DNA of 46,782 nt from Rikenellaceae bacterium (lineage in GTDB: Bacteria; Bacteroidota; Bacteroidia; Bacteroidales; Rikenellaceae). Made by a program: the position numbers and the translations under genes. The notes beneath the pieces were generated by a model. It made no database searches. It worked only from the letters and a program-made list of their open reading frames with translations, and was not told the DNA's origin. The DNA is taken from NCBI GenBank assembly GCA_017463585.1, contig JAFTOX010000002.1, positions 1 to 46,782 on the forward strand, written 5' to 3'. Of this stretch, positions 11,832-19,827 are shown in pieces; position 1 is the stretch's first letter, and every line of letters starts with the position of its first letter.

Positions 11832-12034
11832 TTGTTTGTGCCGTGTGCATAGCACAATTACCTTGTTTTGTTATTGCCTTACCGACGCAGTGAAAGACGA
11901 GCGAAGTCAATCACATTGTAGGCAATGCTTGCGCTCTCTTTGCCGAGGATTCCAAGGGGAAGGTCCGTCATTGAAGATATTGGCTCTTATTCTCGACCTC
12001 GCCACGCTTTTCCTGCATTTTTGCGCCTCGAAAG
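11832..12034. other. Gene-free stretch before the GH3 promoter
   Basis: I find no convincing gene here. On the minus strand a 24-codon frame begins at about 12044 (MTNFRGAKMQEKRGEVENKS then a few residues and stop), and plus-strand frames look like chance. The stretch is richer in GC than other intergenic DNA in the window and may be a dispersed intergenic sequence, but no second copy occurs here. Confidence 0.3.
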
Positions 12035-12066
12035 TTTGTCATTAAAAACTAAAAGAGGTAACTTTG
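12035..12066 (+). promoter_or_regulatory. Promoter of the GH3 gene
   Basis: TTTG at 12035-12038 is followed after 20 bp by TAACTTTG at 12059-12066, a full match to the Bacteroidetes consensus. The leader to the ATG at 12121 is about 50 nt. Confidence 0.7.
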
Positions 12067-12120
12067 GGTATCGAAAATAAAGACACACAACGATTTTTTA
12101 ACGCTAAATAACTATTAAAT

Positions 12121-14466
12121 ATGAAATATATAAAATTGCTTTTGTTGGCATTTGTTCTTGTCGCCACTTCATTTTCAGCTGTAGCTCAGGAGGTTGCACC
12201 CGCCATTGCGCGCGATAGCAAAATCGAGCGTCGCGTCGAGAAGATTCTCAAAGGTATGACCCTCGAAGAGAAGGTCGGACAGATGGCCGAGCTCAACATT
12301 GATAAATTTGGTGCGAGCGTGCCCCAAGTCGACAAAAAATTTGTCCTCCGAGAGGAGGTTCTCGACCAAATTGCCGCTCAATACAAATTTGGTTCGGTGC
12401 TCAATGCCCCTGGCAAGGCTCTCACCGTCGAGGAATGGAACGAGATAATCCCCAAGATTAACGCCGTATCGATCAAGCACACGGGTCTGCCGACGCTTTA
12501 CGGTATCGACGCCATTCACGGAGTGACCTACACGATGGGCTCGTCGCTCTTCCCACAGGAGGTGAATGCAGCCGCTACGTTCAACCGCGCGCTGGTGCGT
12601 CAAATGGCCGAGATGACCGCCTACGAAGTGCGTGCGTGCAACATTCCGTGGACCTACTCGCCCACGCTCGACCTCGGTCGCAAGTCGTCGTGGCCACGCC
12701 AATGGGAGAGTTTCTCGGAGGACGCCTATCTCTCGGCAGAGCTGGCTCGTGAAATGGTGCTCGGCTATCAGGGCGAGGACCCCAATCATATTGACCGTTA
12801 CCACATTGCGTCGTGTCCCAAGCACTATATGGCATACGGTATGACCAACTCGGGACAGGATCGCACCCCCGCATACGTATCTATTGCCGAGCTGCGCGAG
12901 AAACATTTTGCGCCCTTCAAGGCTGCGATCGAGGCAGGTGCTCTGTCGATTATGGTCAACTCGGCATCAATCAACGGCATTCCCACCCACGCCGACTATG
13001 AACTGCTCACCGTTTGGCTCAAAGAGGGGCTAAATTGGGACGGTATGATCGTAACAGATTGGGCCGATATTGCCAATTTGTACACCCGCGAGAAGATCGC
13101 CGTGGACCACAAGGACGCTATTCGACTCTCGATCAATGCGGGTGTCGATATGTCGATGATCCCCTACGATGTCAATTTCTGCACGTTGCTTATCGAGTTG
13201 GTAAACGAGGGCAAAGTGTCGATGGAGCGTATCGACGATGCAGTACGACGTATCATTCGTATGAAGGTTCGCTTGGGTCTGCTCGATACCCCGAACACCT
13301 ATCGCAAGGACTACCCGAAGTTCCAAGGCGAGGAGATTCGCGAGGCCTGCTACAAGACTGCAACAGAATCGATTACGCTACTAAAAAATAACGATCAGAT
13401 ACTTCCGCTTTCGCCCGATACACGCATTCTTGTTGCAGGTCCCAATGCCGACCGTATGCGCCCCTTGTGTGGTGGTTGGAGTTTCTCGTGGCAGGGCGAT
13501 ATCGTGGATCAAGTATTGCCTAATGGCACCACATTTGTCGATGCAATTCGTGCTATCGGCGGTGATAATGTTGACTTCGTTGCGGGCGTAGAGTATGCCT
13601 CGAAGGGACATTTTGCTACCGAGTGCAACATCGATGTCGAGGCTGCGGTAAAGGCCGCCGAGAAGGCCGAAGTGGTGGTGCTCTGTATTGGTGAAAACTC
13701 ATATTGTGAGGCGCCTGGCAACATCACCGAGATGGCCATTTCGGAGAATCAGCAGCAGCTTGCCAAGGCACTTATCGCTACGGGCAAACCCGTCGTGCTT
13801 GTTCTTAACGAGGGTCGAGGTCGCATTATATCGTCGTTTGTCGACAACACGGCAGCCGTACTCCACACCTATCTCCCCGGCACGGAGGGCGCTCGCGCAC
13901 TTGCCGATATCCTCTATGGTAAGGTCAATCCTTCGGGCAAGTTGCCCTACACCTATCAAAAGTATTCGAACGCAATGACCACCTACGACCATAAGGTTTC
14001 CGAGAGTGTCGATACGATGGAGGGAGCCTATGATTATAATGCTGTGGTGTCGGCACAGTGGGCATTTGGCTACGGACTGTCGTACACCACGTTCGAGTAT
14101 AGCAACCTGCGAGTTATTGAAGGGCAGGAGTTTAAGGCGGGCGATACGATCCGCATAGCTGTCGATGTCAAGAACATCGGCAAGCGTAGCGGCAAGGAGA
14201 GCGTGTTGCTCTTTATCAATGATGATGTTGCGTCGATTGTTCCTGATGCACGCCGTCTGCGCGATTTCGAGAAGGTCGAGATTGCAGCGGGCGAGAGCAC
14301 GACGGTCGAATTTGAGATTAGAGCTGAGGAGTTGGCAATGGCAGCAAACGATGGCAAGTGGCACTTGGAGGAGGGCACATTCACCATTCAGTGTGGCAAC
14401 CTCACCGACCGCCTAACCTGCACCGAAACCACACATCTGGGACCCAACATTCGCCTTAACCGCTAA
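12121..14466 (+). CDS. bglX: Secreted GH3 beta-glucosidase (BglX type)
   Basis: The protein has 781 residues with a signal peptide ending near AVAQE. The order is a GH3 N-terminal TIM barrel (about 30-370), a C-terminal alpha/beta sandwich (about 400-620) and a fibronectin-III-like domain (about 690-770). The nucleophile is D313 in GMIVTDWADI, and the KHYMAYG segment supplies the conserved Lys-His sugar-binding pair. It should release terminal beta-glucosyl or related residues in the periplasm. It has its own promoter and terminator, so it is a monocistronic neighbour rather than part of the galactoside operon. Confidence 0.93.
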   Translation: MKYIKLLLLAFVLVATSFSAVAQEVAPAIARDSKIERRVEKILKGMTLEEKVGQMAELNIDKFGASVPQVDKKFVLREEVLDQIAAQYKFGSVLNAPGKALTVEEWNEIIPKINAVSIKHTGLPTLYGIDAIHGVTYTMGSSLFPQEVNAAATFNRALVRQMAEMTAYEVRACNIPWTYSPTLDLGRKSSWPRQWESFSEDAYLSAELAREMVLGYQGEDPNHIDRYHIASCPKHYMAYGMTNSGQDRTPAYVSIAELREKHFAPFKAAIEAGALSIMVNSASINGIPTHADYELLTVWLKEGLNWDGMIVTDWADIANLYTREKIAVDHKDAIRLSINAGVDMSMIPYDVNFCTLLIELVNEGKVSMERIDDAVRRIIRMKVRLGLLDTPNTYRKDYPKFQGEEIREACYKTATESITLLKNNDQILPLSPDTRILVAGPNADRMRPLCGGWSFSWQGDIVDQVLPNGTTFVDAIRAIGGDNVDFVAGVEYASKGHFATECNIDVEAAVKAAEKAEVVVLCIGENSYCEAPGNITEMAISENQQQLAKALIATGKPVVLVLNEGRGRIISSFVDNTAAVLHTYLPGTEGARALADILYGKVNPSGKLPYTYQKYSNAMTTYDHKVSESVDTMEGAYDYNAVVSAQWAFGYGLSYTTFEYSNLRVIEGQEFKAGDTIRIAVDVKNIGKRSGKESVLLFINDDVASIVPDARRLRDFEKVEIAAGESTTVEFEIRAEELAMAANDGKWHLEEGTFTIQCGNLTDRLTCTETTHLGPNIRLNR

Positions 14467-14497
14467 CCACTATAAACGGTCACCAACCGTCTGAAAT

Positions 14498-14525
14498 CCC
14501 TCTCTACTTGATATAGCAGAGAGGG
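14498..14525 (+). terminator. Terminator of the GH3 gene
   Basis: CCCTCTCT (14498-14505) pairs perfectly with AGAGAGGG (14518-14525) across a 12-nt loop and is followed by TCTTACTTTTG. It lies 32 bp after the GH3 stop. Between here and the promoter at 14753 I see nothing coding. Confidence 0.7.
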
Positions 14526-14752
14526 GTCTTACTTTTGTAGTCCGGTAATAGTCCTCCTAACCAATTTGTTGTTTTTTTAAGAAAAAACAATGTACTGAAA
14601 CGGTAAAAATCACCCTCAGAATACATCTCTGATTTTCAACCACTTGTATCCCCTACGATAAATTTCGGACGGAGAGACAGGGCTACTCCCCTTATCTGCT
14701 CGCTCTTCCATTTGTAAGCGGCTGATTTTTAGGTTGTTATGCGCGTTTGAAG

Positions 14753-14784
14753 TTTGCAAAAATCATTTATTTGTACTACCTTTG
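14753..14784 (+). promoter_or_regulatory. Promoter of the 14.8-16.6 kb accessory genes
   Basis: TTTG at 14753-14756, 20 bp, then TACCTTTG at 14777-14784: a full consensus match. The ATG of the first small gene follows at 14856, and the next genes are close enough to share the transcript. Confidence 0.65.
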
Positions 14785-14855
14785 CCCTACGTTTTGGCGA
14801 TATCCGAACGAACGGAGTCGTTGTAAAGCGAATCATTTAATTTCATATTTTTATT

Positions 14856-15029
14856 ATGATAAAATTCATTAAAGATTTTTGGAGAGAACCGAAGTATTTC
14901 TTCGACAAGTTGTCGGGCCGTTCAAAGATTGGCTGTGCTGACCACTCCTATTTTACTACAAATGGCAGAGTGATCAAGGCGTTTTATAATCTAATAGAGC
15001 TATGTGGCAATCGCTACGCAGGCCGGTAA
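14856..15029 (+). CDS. Small hypothetical protein (57 aa)
   Basis: This short frame starts MIKFIKDFWREPKYFF and ends GNRYAGR. It is basic and aromatic-rich, with an amphipathic N-terminus and no signal peptide. Support comes from the consensus promoter 72 bp upstream and the 15-bp gap to the next gene. I do not recognise it. It could be a small inner-face membrane-binding protein or a short leader-type gene. Confidence 0.45.
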   Translation: MIKFIKDFWREPKYFFDKLSGRSKIGCADHSYFTTNGRVIKAFYNLIELCGNRYAGR

Positions 15030-15044
15030 GAAGACATCGAAACT

Positions 15045-15368
15045 ATGAATCTGACTACTATAACCTATTTTCGGTCCATCAATTGTGAACGTAATAAGCG
15101 AATGGCAAACCTTACAGAACAGCTCAAAGGTTGGATTAAAGATATGGGCGACACTATGGCCACAGTAGCTTCAATAAACCTACGCTTTACGACCTCAATT
15201 GAATACCCTCTAACAATGGGCGAACTTGCAGACTTCTTAAATGAGAACAGAGATTTTCTCGAATGCCACAATATTGAGTGGTGCAGCGACTATTCTACCA
15301 GTTCTGGCGACAAAGTGCAAATTACCATCTCGCTTGCGTCATCATATGACAGCGAAGGCAACTATTAG
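15045..15368 (+). CDS. Hypothetical protein (107 aa, or 88 aa from the second start)
   Basis: The product is small, soluble and mildly acidic, with no domain I recognise. The central part (LKGWIKDMGDTMATVAS) is probably helical and the C-terminal third (KVQITISLASSYDS) beta. A second in-frame ATG at 15102 (MANLTEQLKGW) looks the more natural protein start; the first 19 residues contain a cysteine and little pattern. It is second in a run of closely spaced plus-strand genes beginning at 14856. Confidence 0.5.
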   Translation: MNLTTITYFRSINCERNKRMANLTEQLKGWIKDMGDTMATVASINLRFTTSIEYPLTMGELADFLNENRDFLECHNIEWCSDYSTSSGDKVQITISLASSYDSEGNY

Positions 15369-15392
15369 TTTAACAAATAAAACAACCTCACT

Positions 15393-16115
15393 ATGTACAA
15401 TAGTAGAATTGAAATAATTCGAGCTACCTCCATAGCCAACAACAATATGAATGAGCAACTTTCATTGCTCTATAAAGCGAACTGGGAGGCCTACCGTAAG
15501 ACGGTCCACCAGTTCCAAAAGCTGGGCTACGAGATGGCGAACATCTACCTCCTCTCCGTTTCAGATGACTACCTCAACGCAAACATAAAAGTGATGTGTT
15601 TGGGAAAAGAGACGAAAGGCTGGGGCGGAGAGTTTGCTTGCGAGCCTACAATTGAGGAGTTACAGCAACTTTATACCCTCTATGTCTATTCCGAGCGAGG
15701 TAATGACGCAGCCTTTCACCGCTTTGCAAACTGGCTCAACTCTCTTTCACCCGACGTTTCTGTCGTTCCTAACAATATCATTAAGATCGGCAAGAAAAAT
15801 TACTCGGGCTACAACAAACCCGTTGCTAACCAACTACATAAGCAGATGAATTTGCTAAAAGAGGAGATTGCTATTTTGTCGCCATCTATAATCATTTGCC
15901 CCACAAGCAATTTAGACGACTACAACTACCCTCTATACGACTTGCTTGGCGATTACGAAGAGCAGGTTTTGCAACAAGATCTTTTTGTATCAGAAAGACG
16001 CTACGAGGCTTTTCCCCATATCCCATTTATTATGTGCCCTCACCCACAAGGGAAATGGAATGAGGATATGGACAAAGTCAAACAAATTATATCGAAATAT
16101 GTATTAGAAAAATGA
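15393..16115 (+). CDS. Uncharacterised protein with LGKETKGWGG and PHPQGKW motifs
   Basis: The 240-residue protein is soluble and has no signal peptide. Two conserved-looking stretches stand out: MCLGKETKGWGG (about 67-78) after a predicted beta strand, and FIMCPHPQGKW near residue 215, with IIICPTSN between them. A beta-strand, glycine/acid motif and a late HP motif recall the uracil-DNA-glycosylase superfamily arrangement, but this is from memory and weak. A later start at 15447 (MNEQLSLLYKANW) is possible. Its stop overlaps a following ATG as ATGA at 16112-16115, suggesting translational coupling to the next gene. Confidence 0.65.
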   Translation: MYNSRIEIIRATSIANNNMNEQLSLLYKANWEAYRKTVHQFQKLGYEMANIYLLSVSDDYLNANIKVMCLGKETKGWGGEFACEPTIEELQQLYTLYVYSERGNDAAFHRFANWLNSLSPDVSVVPNNIIKIGKKNYSGYNKPVANQLHKQMNLLKEEIAILSPSIIICPTSNLDDYNYPLYDLLGDYEEQVLQQDLFVSERRYEAFPHIPFIMCPHPQGKWNEDMDKVKQIISKYVLEK

Positions 16116-16134
16116 CAACCGAACAACAAAAATT

Positions 16135-16572
16135 TTGTTGTTCGTGGATCGATATGTCGCCGTAGGCAAAGGCGTTGTGCGTGAAGGCATTACACTTGTC
16201 TATGCAGTAATGTCGCCTTCGACCTTCTTTATGCCGACCTCAGCGGATATTTGGCATTATGGCATTAGCAACCGTCCCCGTTACTGCCGCGAAACGAGCG
16301 ACGAGCAGATAATGGAGAATCTGCGCCAACGCCGTTGCTTGTATAGCTGCGGTGCATTAGACGTTCGTGAGGGCACGCTCGACAAGACACCTCCGGCAAT
16401 GCAGCAGGGCGAGAATCGTTTTGCGCGCTATCTGTACCACAAGTCGCAGGTTGAGCAAGACCCCCACAGGGCAGAGGTTGCGGTGTTCCACACCTTCGAT
16501 TCACTTGCCCACGAATCGCTCAAAACCTACGCCAACCCCTTCTTCGTCGAGTACGTAAGAGGGACGAGATAA
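16135..16572 (+). CDS. Hypothetical protein, possibly frameshifted at its 5' end
   Basis: The 145-residue frame has no recognised domain; it is rich in Arg, Tyr and Cys and ends FFVEYVRGTR. Its only initiators are TTG codons at 16135 and 16138. An ATG at 16112 overlaps the previous stop but is in another frame and terminates after 17 codons (MTTEQQKFCC then SWIDMSP). One extra A or T in the A5-T4 run at 16128-16136 would join the ATG to the long frame. The gene is therefore a single-base pseudogene, a sequencing error at a homopolymer, or a real TTG-started gene. Confidence 0.45.
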   Translation: MLFVDRYVAVGKGVVREGITLVYAVMSPSTFFMPTSADIWHYGISNRPRYCRETSDEQIMENLRQRRCLYSCGALDVREGTLDKTPPAMQQGENRFARYLYHKSQVEQDPHRAEVAVFHTFDSLAHESLKTYANPFFVEYVRGTR

Positions 16573-16699
16573 AGGAGTTCGAAGTAAACCAAAAACGCAT
16601 ACGATATTCGATAACTTCGGGGTATCCCCTCGTCACTCCACAATAGATTGAGTTCTCCAGACTCCGTCAAGAACAATGTTGTGGCTCCCCATTATTGTG

Positions 16700-17314
16700 T
16701 TAGAAGGAGAAATCAATCTCTTTAAAGCCAACTACTTTAGTCTCAAAACACTCATCGTCATCGTCGTCCGCCCAACTTACCTTTTCTTGCACAAGTTCAA
16801 AACCACGTCGGGTTGCCTCCTCAAACAGTTTATCAAGCTCCCCATATACAGAGAGCATCATCAAGGGCTGTTGTTTGTTGATGATACAATACACCGAGGC
16901 GTTTGCCCACTCTTCGACAATCCAACCCAGTACATATTTATTATCCCCACGTTTTACGATATCAATGATCTTCTTGTCCTCAATCGCCGAGAACCCATTT
17001 GTGCGAATCTGCTCAGATATATCGCAGAAGAGATCGTAATGCTTCAACAAGTTACCTTTCAAAAACTCTTCAGCCGAATAGTAGTCAAATGACTTGTTTC
17101 GTGGCTGTTTCTCACGAATAATCTCTTTAGCCGAATCCAGATAGATGTAATATTTGCCTATGCGCCAATCTAACTCGATATGAAAATCGCGTTTAAGATA
17201 GAACCAAATTCCAAACACGAACCACTCCTCGGGCGATTCATTTTCCATATCGTGCTTAATAACAATGTAGCCCTGCGACTCAATTTTTTGGGCTACTTTC
17301 TGCTGGTTGATCAT
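16700..17314 (-). CDS. Hypothetical protein (204 aa)
   Basis: This soluble protein starts MINQQKVAQKIESQGYIVIK. It is rich in aromatic and charged residues and carries a run of five aspartates near its C-terminus (WADDDDDECF). The frame extends nine codons upstream, but the ATG at 17314 is a better start. It is divergent from the CARF-HEPN gene (127 bp between starts) and lies tail to tail with the 16135-16572 gene. I do not recognise the family; its position makes it an accessory gene of the CRISPR neighbourhood by location only. Confidence 0.6.
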   Translation of the reverse strand: MINQQKVAQKIESQGYIVIKHDMENESPEEWFVFGIWFYLKRDFHIELDWRIGKYYIYLDSAKEIIREKQPRNKSFDYYSAEEFLKGNLLKHYDLFCDISEQIRTNGFSAIEDKKIIDIVKRGDNKYVLGWIVEEWANASVYCIINKQQPLMMLSVYGELDKLFEEATRRGFELVQEKVSWADDDDDECFETKVVGFKEIDFSF

Positions 17315-17391
17315 AATGATTGATTTATAAATTTTAAGCAAATTTACATAAAATATTCAGACATTCTTGGCAAACTCTACACAAAAATAGT

Positions 17392-17399
17392 TATATTTG
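17392..17399 (+). promoter_or_regulatory. -7 promoter element of the CARF-HEPN operon
   Basis: TATATTTG matches TAnnTTTG, with a partial -33 (TTG at 17367-17369) at a slightly long 22-bp spacing. It lies 41 bp upstream of the ATG at 17441. Confidence 0.4.
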
Positions 17400-17440
17400 T
17401 GATAACAATTTCACTAATTCACTAATTTAATCCAACTGCT

Positions 17441-18712
17441 ATGGCTAAAGTTCTAATTTCCTTTTTAGGCACAGGTCGTATTAAAAAAGTTAAAAAAGGC
17501 AACTCTTCTCGAGAGTATGAACCGACAAATTACCGTATTGGCAAGAAGGACTATGAATGCACATTCGTATCTATTGCACTACGTAAACACCTCAAAATTA
17601 AAAAACTCATTTTGATTGGTACTACCCATTCGATGTGGGAGGAAGTGTATCGCGTATATACTCAAAGAGAAGACAACATTTGGTTTGAGATTGGTGATAC
17701 TTGTGACAAAAACAACTATAAAAGCGAGCTTACCATTCCCCACAAAGAGAAGATCGAAGCAGCAATGGGAAAAGGATCACAAGCAATTCTTGTCAAATAT
17801 GGCATAACTGCCGAGGAGATTCAGCAAAATTCGGAGATTATCCTCGGATTGGAGAACAGCCTAAAGGAAGGTGATGAGCTATACGTAGACATTACCCATT
17901 CGTTCCGCTCACTACCTCTCTATATTATGAACCTTTTGGTGTACTTACGAGATGTTAGCTCCAAGAAGATTAAAATCTCTGGAATCTATTACGGAATGCT
18001 TGAAGCTACAAGCGATTTGGGGTACACTCCGATTGTGGATTTAAGTGATGTACTCAATGTAAGTTCTTGGATCTCCGGAGCGTATAGCTTTATGGAGTTT
18101 GGAAATGCCGATAAAATAGCAGAATTAGTGCGTTCGATCGACAGTAATTTATGCGCTGATCTCTTACAATTCTCCAATACAAAAAATCTCAATCACTTAG
18201 CTGAACTTGAAAGGCAGAGCCAAAAGCTAAGCAAACTTTTACAACAAAGTCAATTGCCCTCGATGGCTCGAATGCTGATTGTGCCTATAATTGGAGATTT
18301 TGTACAGCGATTAAGTGTTGACGAGAAAAGTCCGTATCGACATTCTAAATTCCAAAGTAAATTGGCTCGTTGGCAGTTTAACAACAAGAACTACTTGGCG
18401 GCCTATATTTCGCTCCAAGAAGCCATTATTACATACCATGCCGAGGCATACCAAGTAGAGTCGGGGGTTGATATTGATGTTTATGATAAGAATAAAAGAG
18501 ATGCTATTAAAGACAAGTTAAATGACAGGAATGATATGTCGATTAGTAAAGAGTGGAAAAAACTATCAAGAAACGTATCATTAAAACGCAACGCCTTAGC
18601 CCACAACACCAAGAAAGAGTATGGACCTAAAAAAATAAATGTCACACAAAGTTTCATTGATAGCTTAAAATCTTTTCTAGGTTCATATGAGCGACTTGCT
18701 AACAATCAATAA
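17441..18712 (+). CDS. CARF-HEPN ancillary RNase of type III CRISPR (TIGR02221/Csx2 family, Csx1-like)
   Basis: The protein has 423 residues. The N-terminal CARF domain starts VLISFLGTG (LGTG at 9-12, the ligand-binding loop) and carries the family motif DITHSFRSLPL beginning at D150. The C-terminal half is helical and ends in a HEPN domain with an intact RNxxxH catalytic motif (R383-N-A-L-A-H388). By family knowledge such proteins bind cyclic oligoadenylate made by Cas10 during infection and then degrade RNA non-specifically. It is the first gene of a tight operon with the 121-aa protein (6-bp gap) and Cas6, and the GGDD of Cas10 in this locus is intact, so signalling is plausible. Confidence 0.9.
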   Translation: MAKVLISFLGTGRIKKVKKGNSSREYEPTNYRIGKKDYECTFVSIALRKHLKIKKLILIGTTHSMWEEVYRVYTQREDNIWFEIGDTCDKNNYKSELTIPHKEKIEAAMGKGSQAILVKYGITAEEIQQNSEIILGLENSLKEGDELYVDITHSFRSLPLYIMNLLVYLRDVSSKKIKISGIYYGMLEATSDLGYTPIVDLSDVLNVSSWISGAYSFMEFGNADKIAELVRSIDSNLCADLLQFSNTKNLNHLAELERQSQKLSKLLQQSQLPSMARMLIVPIIGDFVQRLSVDEKSPYRHSKFQSKLARWQFNNKNYLAAYISLQEAIITYHAEAYQVESGVDIDVYDKNKRDAIKDKLNDRNDMSISKEWKKLSRNVSLKRNALAHNTKKEYGPKKINVTQSFIDSLKSFLGSYERLANNQ

Positions 18713-18718
18713 TTTATA

Positions 18719-19084
18719 ATGCTAATCAATCTATCAAATCATCCATTTGAGGACTGGGACGAGAAGCAATTGGAGGTAGCCAGAGAGCGCTGGGGGCAGA
18801 TTGTTGACCTTCCGTTCCCGATGATATCGCCTACGCTAACCGCACCCGAGTTACAGGCTCTTGCCCAAGAGTATTGCTGTGAGTGCGTGGAGAGGATCCG
18901 CACTTCGGCGGACACATCTTCGGCTGTTCACCTTATGGGAGAGATGGTCTTTTGTTATAATTTGATAACACTCCTCAAAGCTGCGGGGATTACCGTCGTG
19001 GCGTCCACTACCGAACGCGAAGTATTCTACATAAATAACGTCAAGAACTCTAAGTTTAAGTTTGTTGCTTTTAGAGAGTATTAG
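18719..19084 (+). CDS. Small CRISPR-embedded protein, candidate cyclic-oligoadenylate modulator
   Basis: The soluble 121-residue protein opens MLINLSNHPFEDW (a beta strand ending in an Asn-His-Pro turn), continues with IVDLPFP, then HLMGEMVF, ITVVASTTER and the C-terminal tail FKFVAFREY. The pattern strand-turn, helix, HxMGE and STTER suggests a compact Rossmann-like, CARF-related domain without a HEPN. It lies between the CARF-HEPN effector (6 bp upstream) and Cas6 (5 bp downstream), so it is certainly co-expressed. I remember similar small proteins near bacterial signalling-defence genes but cannot name a characterised one. A ring nuclease, cOA sponge or accessory subunit are all inferences. 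Confidence 0.7.
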   Translation: MLINLSNHPFEDWDEKQLEVARERWGQIVDLPFPMISPTLTAPELQALAQEYCCECVERIRTSADTSSAVHLMGEMVFCYNLITLLKAAGITVVASTTEREVFYINNVKNSKFKFVAFREY

Positions 19085-19089
19085 AACAT

Positions 19090-19767
19090 ATGGCTACACT
19101 ACGATTTATGAGCATACGTCTGTCGCCGACAATCTCCGCTGCGGAGTTACCCAAGTTTCGCGGGGCAGTTATCTCATCGGCGGGGCGCGATAATAACCTT
19201 TTTCACAACCACCGAGGCAGTGGATTCGACTATCGCTACCCGCTGGTGCAGTATCGCATTATAGGCGGTCAGGCTGCGCTTTTGTGCCTCAACGAGGGTA
19301 TTGAACAAATGCAAAGTCTGCTTGGTGGCGATTTCCTTTTGGAGCCTATCAAATTCGGAGATCGTGAGGAACAAGTCGTGGTTGAGGATATGCGTATCAA
19401 CGAGTTTGATTTGCGATTGCTGGATTCCCCTATACGCTACCACATTTCACGTTGGATTGCATTTAACCAAGATAATTATCGCCTTTGGCAATCGCTTGAA
19501 ACTGACGAGGAGCGTCTTGCCAAACTCAACAGCCTGCTCATTGGCAATATCATCAGTTTTGCTAAGGGTGTGGGCTGGCAGATCGACGAACGTATTGAGG
19601 TTGCAATCGATCCTTCGACGCTTGATATGCGCCGTAGCTTCTATAAGGGACGGCGATTGCTTGCCTTTAATGCCGATTTCGCAACCAACGTATTCCTGCC
19701 ACGTGGCATTGCGCTGGGCAAGAATGTCGCATTGGGCAACGGCGTTATCTCGATTCCGCACGAATAG
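19090..19767 (+). CDS. cas6: CRISPR pre-crRNA endonuclease Cas6 (Bacteroidetes type)
   Basis: The 225-residue protein processes the long CRISPR transcript within each repeat. The N-terminal RAMP-fold half contains LFHNHRGSGF (H39 and H41, candidate catalytic histidines) and a RYPLVQYRI strand. The C-terminal glycine-rich loop GIALGKNVALGNGVI (about 206-220) is the Cas6 signature. It is the last gene of the plus-strand operon and is followed by a hairpin terminator that abuts the array. Length and motifs match the Cas6b-like proteins seen in Bacteroidetes rather than the longer classical Cas6. Confidence 0.88.
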   Translation: MATLRFMSIRLSPTISAAELPKFRGAVISSAGRDNNLFHNHRGSGFDYRYPLVQYRIIGGQAALLCLNEGIEQMQSLLGGDFLLEPIKFGDREEQVVVEDMRINEFDLRLLDSPIRYHISRWIAFNQDNYRLWQSLETDEERLAKLNSLLIGNIISFAKGVGWQIDERIEVAIDPSTLDMRRSFYKGRRLLAFNADFATNVFLPRGIALGKNVALGNGVISIPHE

Positions 19768-19789
19768 CTAACATAACTAACAACAAACA

Positions 19790-19825
19790 AAGGGGCTACC
19801 TTCCGTTCACGGTTGGTAGCCCCTT
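19790..19825 (+). terminator. Terminator between cas6 and the CRISPR array
   Basis: AAGGGGCTACC (19790-19800) pairs perfectly with GGTAGCCCCTT (19815-19825). It ends two bases before the outermost, degenerate repeat. Being symmetrical, it could end both the cas6 transcript and a minus-strand CRISPR transcript. Confidence 0.75.
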
Positions 19826-19827
19826 CT

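Noticed and set aside
16128..16136. Programmed -1 frameshift at AAAAATTTT.
   Set aside because: In the zero frame the codons do not form an X-XXY-YYZ heptamer, and no downstream stimulatory hairpin was evident.
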